Of a stretch of DNA of 64,000 nucleotides, positions 9,783 through 19,683 are shown one piece after another; positions within the stretch are counted from its first letter, which is position 1; each line of letters begins with the position of its first letter. Location: assembly GCF_003121925.1 (NCBI RefSeq), contig NZ_QEWR01000003.1, forward strand, positions 1 through 64,000, read 5' to 3'. The DNA comes from Ignatzschineria indica (GTDB lineage: Bacteria; Pseudomonadota; Gammaproteobacteria; Cardiobacteriales; Wohlfahrtiimonadaceae). Below the pieces are notes generated by a model, which worked only from the letters and a program-made list of their open reading frames with translations, ran no database searches and was not told the DNA's origin. The translations under genes were made by a program, and so were the position numbers.

Positions 9783-10985
9783 ATGTATGCTTTAGTCATC
9801 AATTGCGGAAGTTCCTCACTTAAGTTTGCGTTGATTCATGCAAAAGAGCGCAATACCGTTATTAGCGGGGGCGCAGAGCAGCTCGATACGCCCGACGCCA
9901 CCTTAACAATTAAATACCATGGAGAGAAGATTAAGAATAAACTTGAAGATCCCACTCACCTAGGTGCATTTAAAGAGGCCTTCCAATTTCTCCAAAAAGA
10001 GGGTTATGCCGACAAGATCAAAGCTGTTGGCCATCGTGTTGTCCATGGGGGAGAGTATTTCCAAGAGTCCGTTGAAATTACTCCTGAAGTGATTGAGATC
10101 ATCAAAAAATGTGCGCCATTAGCACCGATTCATAACCCGGCGAACTTAACAGGGATTTTGGCCGCAAAAGAGGTTCTCCCGGAACTACCACAGATTGCTG
10201 TATTTGATACCGCTTTTCATCAAACCATGCCTGAAGAGGCATATCTCTACGGCCTTCCACTTGAGATCTACGAAAAATATAATATTCGTCGCTATGGATT
10301 CCATGGAAGTAGCCACCGCTATATTACAGAACGCACTTCGCGCATTCTCGATATCCCCCTCGAAAAACTCAATATCATCAGCTGTCACCTCGGCAATGGT
10401 GCCTCTATTGCGGCGATTCGTGGGGGGAAATCGGTCGATACTAGTATGGGATTGACACCGCTTGAAGGGTTAATGATGGGAACTCGCTCCGGATCGCTCG
10501 ATCCTGGCCTTATCCCCTACCTTGTTGAATGTTTAGATTACGATATCTATGAGATGGATAATCTTCTCAACTTCGATAGTGGACTTCTCGGTATCTCCGG
10601 CGTTTCCAATGATTGCCGTACCTTAGAAGCTAAAGCAAAAGAGGGGCATAAACGTTGCCGCTTAGCACTTGATATGTTCGGTTATCGCGTTGCCAAAACA
10701 ATCTCAGAATATCTCCCTGCACTACAGCGCCTCGATGCCATTGTTTTCACAGGTGGAATTGGTGAAAACTCAGCCTATGTTCGTGAACTCATTATGAGCC
10801 AATTAGCATTCTTAGGTTATCGCTTTAGCAACCCTTCTAATAGCTACTGCACAGGTGGCAAAGAGGGTGTTATCGCCACAAGTTCCAACTTCGGTAAGGC
10901 TTTAGTTGTCTGTACGGATGAAGAGGGAATGATTGTTCAAGATACCTTAGAAATTATTGCAAAAAAAGAGAAACAGGCATCATAA
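9783..10985 (+). CDS. ackA: Acetate kinase
   Basis: 400 residues, the normal length. It interconverts acetate plus ATP with acetyl-phosphate plus ADP. Seen: NCGSSSLKFALI at residues 7-18 (phosphate-binding loop of the ASKHA fold), the RYGFHGSSHRY signature near 170, the HLGNGAS loop near 206, and the FTGGIGENS nucleotide-binding segment near 325. A purine-rich stretch (GCTTAGGAG) lies before the start as ribosome site. pta follows after 45 bases in the same direction, so this is the ackA-pta acetate operon. Confidence 0.98.
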   Translation: MYALVINCGSSSLKFALIHAKERNTVISGGAEQLDTPDATLTIKYHGEKIKNKLEDPTHLGAFKEAFQFLQKEGYADKIKAVGHRVVHGGEYFQESVEITPEVIEIIKKCAPLAPIHNPANLTGILAAKEVLPELPQIAVFDTAFHQTMPEEAYLYGLPLEIYEKYNIRRYGFHGSSHRYITERTSRILDIPLEKLNIISCHLGNGASIAAIRGGKSVDTSMGLTPLEGLMMGTRSGSLDPGLIPYLVECLDYDIYEMDNLLNFDSGLLGISGVSNDCRTLEAKAKEGHKRCRLALDMFGYRVAKTISEYLPALQRLDAIVFTGGIGENSAYVRELIMSQLAFLGYRFSNPSNSYCTGGKEGVIATSSNFGKALVVCTDEEGMIVQDTLEIIAKKEKQAS

Positions 10986-11030
10986 ATCGATCAAGAACGA
11001 TTAAGACCGATCAAAAGGAATATTGTATCT

Positions 11031-12707
11031 ATGAAAACATTATTTGTCGCACCTACTGGTGATATTAAGAGCTTAACCTCAATTTCACTGGCATTAGTTG
11101 AAGCGCTGCGCAAGGCGGGGTTAAGCGTTGGATTTGTTCGCCCTATTGGTGAAGATAATAATCGCTCTGAGCAGCTCTACCGTGAACTCTTCAATGATGA
11201 GTCCCCTTCCCCAATTTTGGAAGGAGAGGTGAATAATGCCATTCGCAATGGTAGCTATGATGAGCTATTAGAAGCGGTTGTTGGCAGAGCAACGGAAGCG
11301 GCTAAAGGGCACGATATTGTTGTCGTTGAAGGCTTAACCTATCACAACACGCGCCCCTATACTCACGATCTTAATGCCGATATCGCTCGCACACTCTGTG
11401 CGGGTGTCGTCTTTGCTGGAAACTCTCTAGCAAATACGCCCGAAGAGGTTGCAGCTCACTTTGATCTTAATGCCTATATCTATAGTGAATCCCATATCTG
11501 GCTTGCCGGTTATATTATTAACCATGTCAAAGATCCTAAAGCGATCGAAAAGACGGTCACTTTCTGCCAGACAGATTTCTGTCGCTCGCTCGATACTCTC
11601 GGTATTGTGCCTGAAAATGAATCATTAAAGGATGATCTTGCTGCAATTCGCTTTATTGCACAACATCTTAATGTTGAACGCTTAGTAAAAGAGCTGAAGA
11701 CACAAGGAACAGATCGCATGCCACCATCTGCCTTCCGCTACAAATTGATTCAGAGCGCGCAAAAAGCAGATCGCCGAATTGTACTTCCTGAGGGTGATGA
11801 ACCCCGTACGCTTCGTGCCGCTGCAATCTGTGCTGAACGAGGCATTGCTCGCTGCGTACTTCTCGGTGATGTTGCTACTATTCATGAGGTTGCCAAAGCA
11901 CATAATATCCATCTGCCTGATCATGGAATTGAGATTATCGATCCCAAAACGTTGGTAGAGAGATATGTTCCCAGCTTTGTTGAGCGCCGAAAACATAAAG
12001 GGGCAACTGAAGAGAGTGCTCGAGAAGCACTGAAAGATAGTGTCGTAGTTGGCACGATGATGCTTGCAGAAGGGGATGTCGATGGCTTAGTTTCGGGTGC
12101 TGTTCATACAACTGCCGATACCATTCGCCCAGCATTTCAGCTAATTGGCACTGATAAAAATTCAAAACTGGTCTCAAGCATCTTCTTTATGTTAATGAAA
12201 GATCAGGTACATGTTTATGGCGATTGTGCAGTAAACCCCAATCCAACCTCAGAGCAATTAGCCGATATCGCCATTCAATCGGCGGAATCAGCGAAAATCT
12301 TTGGAATTGAGCCACGCGTTGCGATGCTCTCCTACTCAACGGGCACATCAGGTGCCGGAGAAGAGGTCGAAAAAGTAGCAAAAGCGACCGAGATTGCTAA
12401 AGAGAAAGCGCCCGATCTGCTCATTGATGGTCCACTTCAGTTCGATGCAGCTAGCGTCTTAAGTGTTGGCCAACAGAAAGCCCCCAATAGTCCTGTTGCT
12501 GGACGTGCAACGGTCTTTATCTTCCCTGATCTCAATACCGGCAATATCACCTATAAGGCAGTTCAACGCAGTGCTAATGTGGTCTGTATCGGCCCGATGT
12601 TGCAAGGTTTAGCAAAACCAGTCAATGATCTCTCCCGCGGCGCTCTTGTCGACGATATTGTCTATACCATTGCGATTACGGCATTACAAGCAACACCCGA
12701 AGCTTAA
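11031..12707 (+). CDS. pta: Phosphate acetyltransferase, short form lacking the DRTGG domain
   Basis: 558 residues, against about 714 for E. coli Pta. It interconverts acetyl-CoA plus phosphate with acetyl-phosphate plus CoA. Residues 1-225 are a dethiobiotin-synthetase-like P-loop-fold domain (APTGDIKSLTSISLALVEAL) whose loop lacks the canonical GKT. The catalytic PTA/PTB domain begins near 235 (FRYKLIQSAQKADRRIVLPE) and runs to the end, with VSGAVHTTADTIRPAFQ and SYSTGTSGAG. The middle DRTGG regulatory domain of the long form is missing and the two ends are joined by a short linker. The frame is intact, so this looks like a real architecture, not a broken gene. Confidence 0.94.
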   Translation: MKTLFVAPTGDIKSLTSISLALVEALRKAGLSVGFVRPIGEDNNRSEQLYRELFNDESPSPILEGEVNNAIRNGSYDELLEAVVGRATEAAKGHDIVVVEGLTYHNTRPYTHDLNADIARTLCAGVVFAGNSLANTPEEVAAHFDLNAYIYSESHIWLAGYIINHVKDPKAIEKTVTFCQTDFCRSLDTLGIVPENESLKDDLAAIRFIAQHLNVERLVKELKTQGTDRMPPSAFRYKLIQSAQKADRRIVLPEGDEPRTLRAAAICAERGIARCVLLGDVATIHEVAKAHNIHLPDHGIEIIDPKTLVERYVPSFVERRKHKGATEESAREALKDSVVVGTMMLAEGDVDGLVSGAVHTTADTIRPAFQLIGTDKNSKLVSSIFFMLMKDQVHVYGDCAVNPNPTSEQLADIAIQSAESAKIFGIEPRVAMLSYSTGTSGAGEEVEKVAKATEIAKEKAPDLLIDGPLQFDAASVLSVGQQKAPNSPVAGRATVFIFPDLNTGNITYKAVQRSANVVCIGPMLQGLAKPVNDLSRGALVDDIVYTIAITALQATPEA

Positions 12708-12784
12708 AGAGCAGAATAAAGCGCAATTCCGGCGCATCCTCAAGAGATTGATTCTAGATTTGCGTTAGAATTTGATATAATAGC

Positions 12785-12815
12785 GAGCTACCTAAAACCG
12801 GTAGCTCTCTCTTTA
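12785..12815 (+). terminator. Terminator after ackA-pta
   Basis: GAGCTACC (12785-12792) pairs with GGTAGCTC (12800-12807) around a 7-nt loop, followed by TCTCTTTAT, about 80 bases past the pta stop. Confidence 0.7.
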
Positions 12816-13047
12816 TCTATTCGCTTTATCTGTATGCTTAATCTGTATACAGTCTGTATACTTTATCGCTTTGTACTATCTCTTCATGTTATCTCTTTAA
12901 CAAAACTTATCTGAAGAGATCGATCAGTAGATAAAAGTTGATAGAGTCGATAAGAGATCGATAGAAGATCGCTAGAGAGCCCGCAGAGAGTAGAGAAGAA
13001 TAGATTAGTTCATTGAAGCAACAAATATTGATAAATTGAGGAATGCT
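12816..13047. other. Intergenic region upstream of ratA
   Basis: Between the pta terminator and ratA. It holds short near-repeats of CTGTATAC around 12830-12865 and several GATCGAT/GATAGA stretches. A promoter for ratA-rnfH should lie here, but none stands out. Confidence 0.35.
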
Positions 13048-13491
13048 GTGCCTGTCATACGCCGATCACAAAAAGAACCATTTTCTGCAAAACAGATGTA
13101 CGATTTAGTCAATGATGTGGAATCATATCCTACCTTTCTTCCTTGGTGTAAAGGATCTCGCATCCTTAAATCGACACCAACTATGATGGAAGCCTCTATC
13201 TTGACTGCGAAAGGTCCGCTTAACAAGTGGTTTACTACACGCAACACTTTGGTAGAGAGTGAGAAAATTACCCTCAACCTAGTGGATGGCCCATTTAAGC
13301 ATCTTCGGGGAGAATGGCGTTTTAACGACCTTCCTGATGGTGGATCAGAGATTCATCTCATGATCGATTTCGATTTCTCTTTTGGTCCTGCAAGATTACT
13401 TTTAACTCCAATCTTTGAAAATATTGCCGGCAGTATGGTTGCCGCCTTTAGTGCTCAAGCAAAGGTGCGTTATGGAAAACTTCTCAGCTAA
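13048..13491 (+). CDS. ratA: RatA/Coq10-family START-like protein
   Basis: 147 residues from a GTG at 13048. TTGAGGA at 13036-13042 is a good ribosome site six bases before it, so a TTG start at 13036, which is the ribosome site itself, is unlikely. The protein is a small SRPBCC/START domain with FSAKQMYDLVNDVESYPTFLPWC at the N-terminus and the GPFKHLRGEWRF core, typical of RatA (described in E. coli as blocking 70S association) and of the related Coq10 ubiquinone-binding proteins. Which role applies cannot be read from sequence. It overlaps rnfH by 20 bases, the usual pairing. Confidence 0.88.
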   Translation: MPVIRRSQKEPFSAKQMYDLVNDVESYPTFLPWCKGSRILKSTPTMMEASILTAKGPLNKWFTTRNTLVESEKITLNLVDGPFKHLRGEWRFNDLPDGGSEIHLMIDFDFSFGPARLLLTPIFENIAGSMVAAFSAQAKVRYGKLLS

Positions 13492-13840
13492 TTCCCCCCA
13501 TAATCGCGAGACAATCAAGCGCTATAATCGTACTAATGATCAATTTATAACGGTTGAATTTATCTTAGCGCTTCCCGATCGACAACCTACTGAAAAACAG
13601 AAGTTTCAAGAAGGGATCACCTTAAAAGATGCTCTTCCCTTCTTTGCACTCTATCATGAAGCCTGCAAGGTGATTGATTCTCCTCAATTTGGGATCTTCG
13701 GCATTAAGGTCGATCAAGATCATCCCCTTAAGGAGGGCGATCGAATTGAAGTTTATCGCCCCTTGATTATCGACCCCAAGCAAGCGCGACAAATTCGTGC
13801 TGCACGAGATCCTCGCTTCAAAAGAAAAGGGGATAGTTAA
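13472..13840 (+). CDS. rnfH: RnfH-family ubiquitin-like protein
   Basis: 122 residues from the ATG at 13472, which has AAGG about seven bases upstream. An in-frame start at 13415 lies deep in ratA and is unlikely. The core is VEFILALPDRQ, then FGIKVDQDHPLKEGDRIEVYRPLIIDPKQARQ cut by other residues: a beta-grasp fold ending in the family mark EVYRPL-DPK. RnfH (RatB) is of unclear function and is nearly always beside RatA, as here. The tail is basic (RFKRKGDS). Confidence 0.88.
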   Translation: MENFSANSPHNRETIKRYNRTNDQFITVEFILALPDRQPTEKQKFQEGITLKDALPFFALYHEACKVIDSPQFGIFGIKVDQDHPLKEGDRIEVYRPLIIDPKQARQIRAARDPRFKRKGDS

Positions 13841-13959
13841 CTCCCCTCTCTTAAATCCCTCTCGTTTAAAACTTAGCTTCAAGCATTTTCCTCAAGGAGC
13901 TCCTCTTCTTCCAAGCGCTCTCTTTTAAAAGCGCCCTTCGCTTGCTTCCCTCTGTCTCT

Positions 13960-14436
13960 TTAATCACTTCCCTTAAACTCAAATTGTCGCCATGCTTCAT
14001 AGATCGCAATCGCAACAGAGTTGGAGAGATTAAGGCTTCTCCCGGCATTCTCCACCATAGGAAGACGTAGACGTTGCTCACCAGGGAGCGAAAAGATCAA
14101 CGCTTCAGGCAATCCGCGCGTTTCGGGTCCAAAAATCAGCGCATCTCCCGGCTCAAATTTTGCTTCAAAGAAATTTCTACTTCCCTTTGTCGTCATAGCA
14201 TAGAGCCTATTAGGCGATACTGCCTCAAGACATGCTTCTAAAGATGGCCAAACGCTCATTGTTGCCCACTCCGCATAATCGAGCCCAGCACGACGAAGCG
14301 CTTTCTCCTCTAACGAAAATCCAAGCGGCTCAATGAGATGCAGCTCCGCACCACTATTAGCACAGAGCCGAATAATATTACCGGTATTAGGGGGAATCTC
14401 TGGCTCATAGAGAATTATCGATAACTTCTGATTCAT
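13960..14436 (-). CDS. trmL: tRNA (cytidine(34)-2'-O)-methyltransferase TrmL
   Basis: 158 residues, against 157 in E. coli. It methylates the 2'-O of the wobble base of tRNA-Leu isoacceptors. SPOUT/SpoU motifs: motif 1 [17 protein letters not shown], motif 2 [11 protein letters not shown], motif 3 [22 protein letters not shown] (quoted in parts), which together form the trefoil-knot SAM site. The minimal length without an extra RNA-binding domain separates it from TrmH/RlmB. It converges with rnfH (119 bases between stops). Confidence 0.95.
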   Translation of the reverse strand: MNQKLSIILYEPEIPPNTGNIIRLCANSGAELHLIEPLGFSLEEKALRRAGLDYAEWATMSVWPSLEACLEAVSPNRLYAMTTKGSRNFFEAKFEPGDALIFGPETRGLPEALIFSLPGEQRLRLPMVENAGRSLNLSNSVAIAIYEAWRQFEFKGSD

Positions 14437-14445
14437 CTTCTAATA

Positions 14446-14505
14446 TTATCCTTTATGTTGTTATCCTGTATGATTTCATCCTTTATGGTTTTATCCTTTA
14501 TGGCG
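14446..14505. repeat. Four tandem 15-bp units upstream of trmL
   Basis: Units start at 14446, 14461, 14476 and 14491 with the consensus TTATCCTTTATGNTT; they keep exact 15-base register with a few substitutions each. They lie between trmL and the pyrG terminator. Confidence 0.85.
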
Positions 14506-14508
14506 GAT

Positions 14509-14556
14509 AAAAAAGAACCTAGAGGGATCTCGCTATCGACCACACTCTAGGCTCTT
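14509..14556 (-). terminator. Terminator of pyrG
   Basis: AAGAACCTAGAG (14513-14524) pairs with CTCTAGGCTCTT (14545-14556), a 12-bp stem with one wobble and a 20-nt loop. On the minus strand it ends in six Ts (A-run at 14509-14514), about 60 bases after the pyrG stop. Confidence 0.8.
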
Positions 14557-14616
14557 TCTATATTCTTATATCTTCTATTGTTAGCCGCTATTGTTAACTG
14601 ATACTCTTAACTTTGA

Positions 14617-16245
14617 CTATTCGTCACTACCCTTCTCTTCTTGCATTGCTTTTGCAGCATTAACAAAAGCGATAAAGAGCGGATGCCCATCTCTAGGCGT
14701 CGATTTAAACTCAGGATGAGATTGCGTTCCAACAAACCAAGGATGATCTTTCAACTCAATAAAATCGATCAAACCACGATCATTCGTACGACCTGAAACA
14801 ACAAAGTTGCCATCTTGCAATTGATCGAGATAATCAAGATTAACACCATAGCGATGACGATGACGCTCATTCACATCAGCGCGCCCATAAGCTTCATAGG
14901 CTTTTGTCCCTTCAATCAAAGTTGCAGGTTGCGCACCCACCGTCATATAGCCTTTAAACTCATCTGTTTCACTATCGCGCTGTGGATCTAACATCTTAAT
15001 AACAGGATATTCAGAAGTAGGATCAACTTCGCTCGTATTTGCGCCATCAAGTCCCAATACATTACGTGCATACTCAACAACCGCTAACTGCATTCCTAAA
15101 CAGAGCCCTAAGAAGGGGATATTATTTTCACGGACATATTGAATCGCGCGAATCTTCCCTTCCATTCCACGCTCACCAAAACCACCAGGAATTAAGACAG
15201 CATCCATACCGGCAAATGCCGCAGATAGCTCCGTCTCATCCATATCTTCTAAAGAGGCAGCCTCTACATAGTGAAGCTTAATCTTTGTCTTTGTCTGAAT
15301 TCCCGCATGAAATAGCGCTTCATTGATCGATTTATAGGTATCGGTCAATTCCGTATATTTACCAACGATCAAAATATTTGCCACACTATCAGCAGTAGCG
15401 ATATTTTCTAACACCTGATCCCACTCAGAGAGATCAGCCTCTTTCGCTTGAATATTAAATTGCTCAAGCACGATACGATCAAGCCCTTGATCATGAAGAA
15501 TACCGGGGATTTTATAGATTGAGTCAGAGTCAACACAGGAGATAACTGCCTCTTCTGCAACTGAGGTAAAGAGTGCAATTTTGCGACGCTCTTCCACTGG
15601 AATCGGCTCTTCTGTACGGCAGATCAAAATATCAGGTTGAATACCGATCGAACGCAACTCTTTTACCGAGTGCTGTGTCGGCTTTGTCTTCAACTCACCA
15701 GATGCACGTAAAAAAGGTACTAAAGTTAAATGAAGAAAAAGCGCATTACGAGGCCCTACCTCTGTACGAATTTGACGAATTGCCTCTAAAAATGGGAGAG
15801 ATTCGATATCGCCAACCGTGCCACCAATCTCGATAAGTGCAATATCAGCACCTTGTGCGACATTGTAGATACGATGCTTAATTTCATCGGTAATATGGGG
15901 AATCACTTGAACGGTATTACCGTGATACTCACCTGCTCGTTCACGCTCGATAACGGTTTTATAAACACGTCCCGCACTGACACTATTGCGACGGCTCGCC
16001 GTCATACGGATAAAACGCTCATAATGACCTAAGTCGAGATCTGTCTCCGCGCCATCATCGGTCACAAAGACTTCGCCATGTTGAAATGGGCTCATCGTGC
16101 CGGGATCGACATTGATATAAGGATCCAACTTCATCATTGTAACCTTAAGTCCCCTAGCTTCTAAAATGGCACCTAAAGAAGCTGCCGCAATACCCTTGCC
16201 TAAAGATGAAACAACGCCACCTGTGACAAATATAAAATGTGTCAT
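14617..16245 (-). CDS. pyrG: CTP synthase
   Basis: 542 residues. It makes CTP from UTP, ATP and glutamine. The N-terminal synthetase domain begins [16 protein letters not shown] (P-loop) and carries [16 protein letters not shown]. The C-terminal class-I glutamine amidotransferase domain has the nucleophile in FLGLCLGMQ (Cys near 379) and the HPEF catalytic His-Glu near 515. It stands alone here, without the eno or kdsA neighbours common in gammaproteobacteria. The ATG at 16245 is preceded by a GGGTGGGTT stretch as ribosome site. Confidence 0.98.
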   Translation of the reverse strand: MTHFIFVTGGVVSSLGKGIAAASLGAILEARGLKVTMMKLDPYINVDPGTMSPFQHGEVFVTDDGAETDLDLGHYERFIRMTASRRNSVSAGRVYKTVIERERAGEYHGNTVQVIPHITDEIKHRIYNVAQGADIALIEIGGTVGDIESLPFLEAIRQIRTEVGPRNALFLHLTLVPFLRASGELKTKPTQHSVKELRSIGIQPDILICRTEEPIPVEERRKIALFTSVAEEAVISCVDSDSIYKIPGILHDQGLDRIVLEQFNIQAKEADLSEWDQVLENIATADSVANILIVGKYTELTDTYKSINEALFHAGIQTKTKIKLHYVEAASLEDMDETELSAAFAGMDAVLIPGGFGERGMEGKIRAIQYVRENNIPFLGLCLGMQLAVVEYARNVLGLDGANTSEVDPTSEYPVIKMLDPQRDSETDEFKGYMTVGAQPATLIEGTKAYEAYGRADVNERHRHRYGVNLDYLDQLQDGNFVVSGRTNDRGLIDFIELKDHPWFVGTQSHPEFKSTPRDGHPLFIAFVNAAKAMQEEKGSDE

Positions 16246-16539
16246 GAACCCACCCTGAAATTGATGTGAATAAAAAGTCTATCAGGGATCGTATTTTAAC
16301 TCATTTTCGAAAAAAGTTCGATAAATAATTATCGTGCAACGATCGTCTAATTAACGCTCAAATAACGCACAAATAACGCACAACCATTGATTCCCTCATA
16401 ATCATCCTTAGAGAGAAGTGACGGACACTTTTCAGTCAAAATGGGCGCTCTTTCCTATGGGATAAGTAAGATTTTTTATTGAAAGTTGAGTATAATTAGG
16501 GCTTCTATTTTCGAGTGCTTTAAAGGTTAATGAAATATT
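16246..16539. promoter_or_regulatory. Divergent pyrG/tkt promoter region
   Basis: 294 bases between divergent genes. A TATAAT box at 16491-16496 lies about 45 bases before tkt, but no good -35 is visible at the right distance, so the promoter is tentative. A short repeat (AAATAACGCAC, twice) lies near 16361-16382. Confidence 0.35.
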
Positions 16540-18510
16540 ATGTCAAAGATGAATAAACAATGCGCAAACGCTATTCGTGCGCTCAGCATGGATGCTGTAC
16601 AAAAAGCAAATTCTGGTCATCCCGGCGCGCCGATGGGGATGGCAGAGATGGCGACAGCTCTCTGGGGCCTTAATCTCTCACATAACCCCAACAATCCCCA
16701 CTGGATCAATCGCGACCGCTTTATCCTCTCTAATGGGCATGCATCAATGCTGCTTTATTCTCTTTTACACTTAACAGGTTATGCGCTCTCGATCGATGAT
16801 CTCAAAGATTTCCGTCAACTCAACGCTAAAACGGCAGGCCACCCTGAATATGGTTTTGCAGATGGGATAGAAACAACAACAGGGCCTTTAGGTCAAGGTA
16901 TTGCCAATGCTGTCGGTATGGCGCTTGCAGAAAAGATGATGGCGGGAACTTACAATACAGATCAACATACCATTATCGATCACTACACCTATGCATTCTT
17001 AGGTGATGGTTGCATGATGGAAGGGATCTCTCATGAAGCTTGCTCTCTTGCCGGCACCTTAAAACTCAACAAATTGATCGCACTCTATGATGATAATGGC
17101 ATCTCGATCGATGGAGATATTCGTGGTTGGTTTACCGACAATACTAAAGAGCGCTTCTTAAGCTACGGTTGGAATGTGATCGGTCAAATTGATGGTCACG
17201 ATATTGCAGCTGTTGATGCAGCGATCAAAGAGGCGAAAAAATCAGACAAACCAACACTTATTATCTGTAAAACTCTGATCGGTAAAGGTTCCCCCAATAA
17301 AGAGGGATCAGAAGCGACTCATGGCGCTCCTTTAGGCCCTGAAGAGATTGCGGCAACTAAGGCGAGCATTGGTTGGAACTATGGTCCTTTTGAAGTTCCA
17401 GAAGAGATCTACCAAGCTTGGGATGCTCGCGATGCTGGCGATAAAATGGAAGAGGAGTGGAATAACCGCTTCGATGCTTATGTTGCAGATCATCCAGAAA
17501 AAGCAGATGAGCTTCTTCGTCGCATTGCCGGTGAACTTCCCGAAAATTTTGAAGAGACTTTCGCAGCTGCACTGAAAAGCGTTAATGAGAAGGAAGCAGA
17601 TATCGCAACACGTGTTGCAAGTAAAAATGCACTCGATCTTTTAGCGACTGATCTTGCAGAGATTGTGGGCGGATCTGCCGACCTTACTCCATCGAACAAC
17701 ACCTTCTTCAAAGGAAGCCGCGATCTCGATATCACAACCGGCGAAGGCAACTATATCCGCTTTGGTGTTCGTGAGTTTGGTATGGCGGCTATTATGAATG
17801 GTTTAGCACTCTATGGCGGTTTTATCCCTTATGGTGCAACTTTCCTCGTCTTCTCCGATTATGCACGTAATGCAATCCGCATGAGCGCACTCATGGAGCA
17901 ACGTGTGATCTATATCATGACCCACGATTCCATCGGTCTTGGCGAAGATGGTCCGACCCATCAACCTGTTGAGCACGTTGAATCTTTACGCCTTATTCCT
18001 AATCTCTATGTATGGCGTCCTTGTGATGCGGTTGAGACATTAGTTGCTTGGGCAGATGGTCTCAAAGCTGAAGGTCACCCCACATTACTCGCCCTATCCC
18101 GCCAAAACCTTCCTCACCAAACCCGCGATGCCGAGAGCTTAAAAAATATTGAGCGTGGTGGTTATACGCTTCTTGAGAATGATCAGGCCGAAATCACACT
18201 TCTTGCAACAGGTTCTGAAGTAGAGTTGGCGATGGAAGCGGCGAAAGAGCTTAATGCTCGCGTTGTTTCAATGCCGTGTGTCGAGCTCTTTAGAGAGCAA
18301 GATGAAGCTTATAAACAAGCTGTTTTAGGCGATAAGAAGATCCTTGCCATTGAAGCAGGTGTCACTCGTGGTTGGTATGAGTTTGCAGATGCTGTGATAG
18401 GAATTGATACTTTCGGGGCATCGGCGCCAGCAAAAGATCTCTTCCCACACTTTGGCTTCACTGTTGATCATGTGATCCAAAAAGCGCAGATGCTCTTAGC
18501 TAAAGCATAG
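16540..18510 (+). CDS. tkt: Transketolase
   Basis: 656 residues, the bacterial length. This thiamine-diphosphate enzyme moves two-carbon units between sugar phosphates in the pentose phosphate pathway. Seen: [14 protein letters not shown] at the N-terminus, the ThDP motif starting [18 protein letters not shown] and ending in DDN (about 157-190), the HGAPLG loop, and the second-domain signature [19 protein letters not shown] near 465-485. The C-terminal domain is complete. It is a single gene with its own terminator. Confidence 0.98.
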   Translation: MSKMNKQCANAIRALSMDAVQKANSGHPGAPMGMAEMATALWGLNLSHNPNNPHWINRDRFILSNGHASMLLYSLLHLTGYALSIDDLKDFRQLNAKTAGHPEYGFADGIETTTGPLGQGIANAVGMALAEKMMAGTYNTDQHTIIDHYTYAFLGDGCMMEGISHEACSLAGTLKLNKLIALYDDNGISIDGDIRGWFTDNTKERFLSYGWNVIGQIDGHDIAAVDAAIKEAKKSDKPTLIICKTLIGKGSPNKEGSEATHGAPLGPEEIAATKASIGWNYGPFEVPEEIYQAWDARDAGDKMEEEWNNRFDAYVADHPEKADELLRRIAGELPENFEETFAAALKSVNEKEADIATRVASKNALDLLATDLAEIVGGSADLTPSNNTFFKGSRDLDITTGEGNYIRFGVREFGMAAIMNGLALYGGFIPYGATFLVFSDYARNAIRMSALMEQRVIYIMTHDSIGLGEDGPTHQPVEHVESLRLIPNLYVWRPCDAVETLVAWADGLKAEGHPTLLALSRQNLPHQTRDAESLKNIERGGYTLLENDQAEITLLATGSEVELAMEAAKELNARVVSMPCVELFREQDEAYKQAVLGDKKILAIEAGVTRGWYEFADAVIGIDTFGASAPAKDLFPHFGFTVDHVIQKAQMLLAKA

Positions 18511-18603
18511 AAGAGCCATCAAAATGGTAAATTAGTGAGATAGTTGGTGAGATAGTAAAATAGTTAGGAAATCTCATTAAACCATCCCTTATAAGAAATC
18601 GAG

Positions 18604-18640
18604 AGAAAGCCACCGGAGAATCATCTTGTGGCTTTCTTTA
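18604..18640 (+). terminator. Terminator of tkt
   Basis: AGAAAGCCAC (18604-18613) pairs with GTGGCTTTCT (18628-18637) around a 14-nt loop, followed by TTAT, about 95 bases past the stop. Confidence 0.75.
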
Positions 18641-18857
18641 TACCTGTTAACATCACTTCTCCCCCTTTATTTCACAACGCTTCTGCTTGCAAACTGATAT
18701 GGGATCTTGAGTCATATCGTAAAAGTGGCATAATTGAATCGAATGAAGTACCACTGACAATGAGTGCCGCTACTTCGATCAAAATTTCGCTCAAATGAGT
18801 AGAAGTTTTAAGCGTTTGCAATAATATAGTGTTAGAATGATCAACTATTCATTTTTA

Positions 18858-18927
18858 TAGTTGCATTTTTGTAGTTACATTGTTGTAGTTATATTTTTGC
18901 AATTATATTTCTGCAATTACATTTTTA
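18858..18927. repeat. Five tandem 14-bp units upstream of yajC
   Basis: Units start at 18858, 18872, 18886, 18900 and 18914. The consensus is close to TAGTTACATTTTTG, drifting to CAATTATATTTCTG in the last two. The array ends about 56 bases before the yajC start and probably lies in its promoter or leader. An open frame entering from 18861 is made only of these repeats and is not part of YajC. Confidence 0.88.
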
Positions 18928-18983
18928 TATTCATAAATTTTTTAATTTCGAATCATATAAATCATATTTTAATGGGAGCATTT

Positions 18984-19379
18984 ATGAAGCGTTTACTGAT
19001 TGCTTTAACTGCCTTAGTTTCTCCAGCATTTGCACAAGCTCAAGAGCAAAGCATTTTTCCAACCCTGATTCTGTTTGGGGGAATGTTTGTTGTGATGTAT
19101 TTCTTGATGATCCGTCCACAACAAAAGCGTGCAAAAGCACATCGCGAATTGATCAACTCACTTAAAGTGGGCGATGAGATCCTTTTAAGCTCAGGTTTTG
19201 TTGCAAGAATTCGTGCGCTTGATGAGAACTATGTGAGTGCAGAAATCGCTCCTAACGTTATTATCAAAGCACAACGTCAAGCGATCAGCTCACTTCTTCC
19301 AAAAGGAACTTATCGTGAAAAGCTTGATGCAACTCCTGAAAAAGTAGAAAAAACAGAAAAAGCAGAAAAAGCTGAATAA
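18984..19379 (+). CDS. yajC: Preprotein translocase subunit YajC
   Basis: 131 residues from the ATG at 18984, which has GGGAG five bases upstream (18974-18978). The longer frame from 18861 is translated tandem repeat. YajC is the small membrane partner of SecD/SecF. Seen: a signal-like or extra first segment (LLIALTALVSPAFAQAQ), the single helix FPTLILFGGMFVVMYFLMI, then RPQQKRAKAH and a small cytoplasmic domain. The tail is a charged KVEKTEKAEKAE repeat. tgt and queA, often upstream, are not here; the fused secDF follows after two hairpins. Confidence 0.93.
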   Translation: MKRLLIALTALVSPAFAQAQEQSIFPTLILFGGMFVVMYFLMIRPQQKRAKAHRELINSLKVGDEILLSSGFVARIRALDENYVSAEIAPNVIIKAQRQAISSLLPKGTYREKLDATPEKVEKTEKAEKAE

Positions 19380-19460
19380 TTTTAGAGTCGATATTCAGAT
19401 CGATCTTTCAGAAAAAAGAGTATAAGGGGGATCAGTGGTGAACTTAATTGACGCAATAGG

Positions 19461-19515
19461 GGGTGATAAAATCACTCAAGCGTTCAGTTTACTGCTTCGA
19501 TCACCCTCTCTTTTT
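19461..19515 (+). terminator. Terminator-like structure after yajC
   Basis: GGGTGAT (19461-19467) pairs with ATCACCC (19500-19506), with an inner AAGC/GCTT pairing, followed by TCTCTTTTTTT. It lies about 80-130 bases past yajC and so should cut or thin out transcription into secDF. Confidence 0.6.
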
Positions 19516-19622
19516 TTAGAGTCTAGATTTTTAGAGTCTAGATGTTTAGAACATCAGTACTCAAAAATAGTAGTACTTAAAAGATCGATCAATATGACAA
19601 TAGATCGCCTTTCTGGCGCCGG

Positions 19623-19643
19623 CGCCTCTACCCTGTAGAGGCG
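19623..19643 (+). terminator. Second hairpin before secDF
   Basis: CGCCTCTA (19623-19630) and TAGAGGCG (19636-19643) form a GC-rich 8-bp stem with a 5-nt loop, followed by TTTAGGCTTTT. It ends 40 bases before the secDF start. It may be a second terminator or an attenuator/leader hairpin. Confidence 0.5.
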
Positions 19644-19683
19644 TTTAGGCTTTTGATTCACACACTAAAAGTAACCCAATATT

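Noticed and set aside
19435-19638. 67-codon frame between yajC and secDF
   Set aside because: It runs through the terminator hairpin and repeated TTTTAGAGTCTAGA stretches; looks non-coding.
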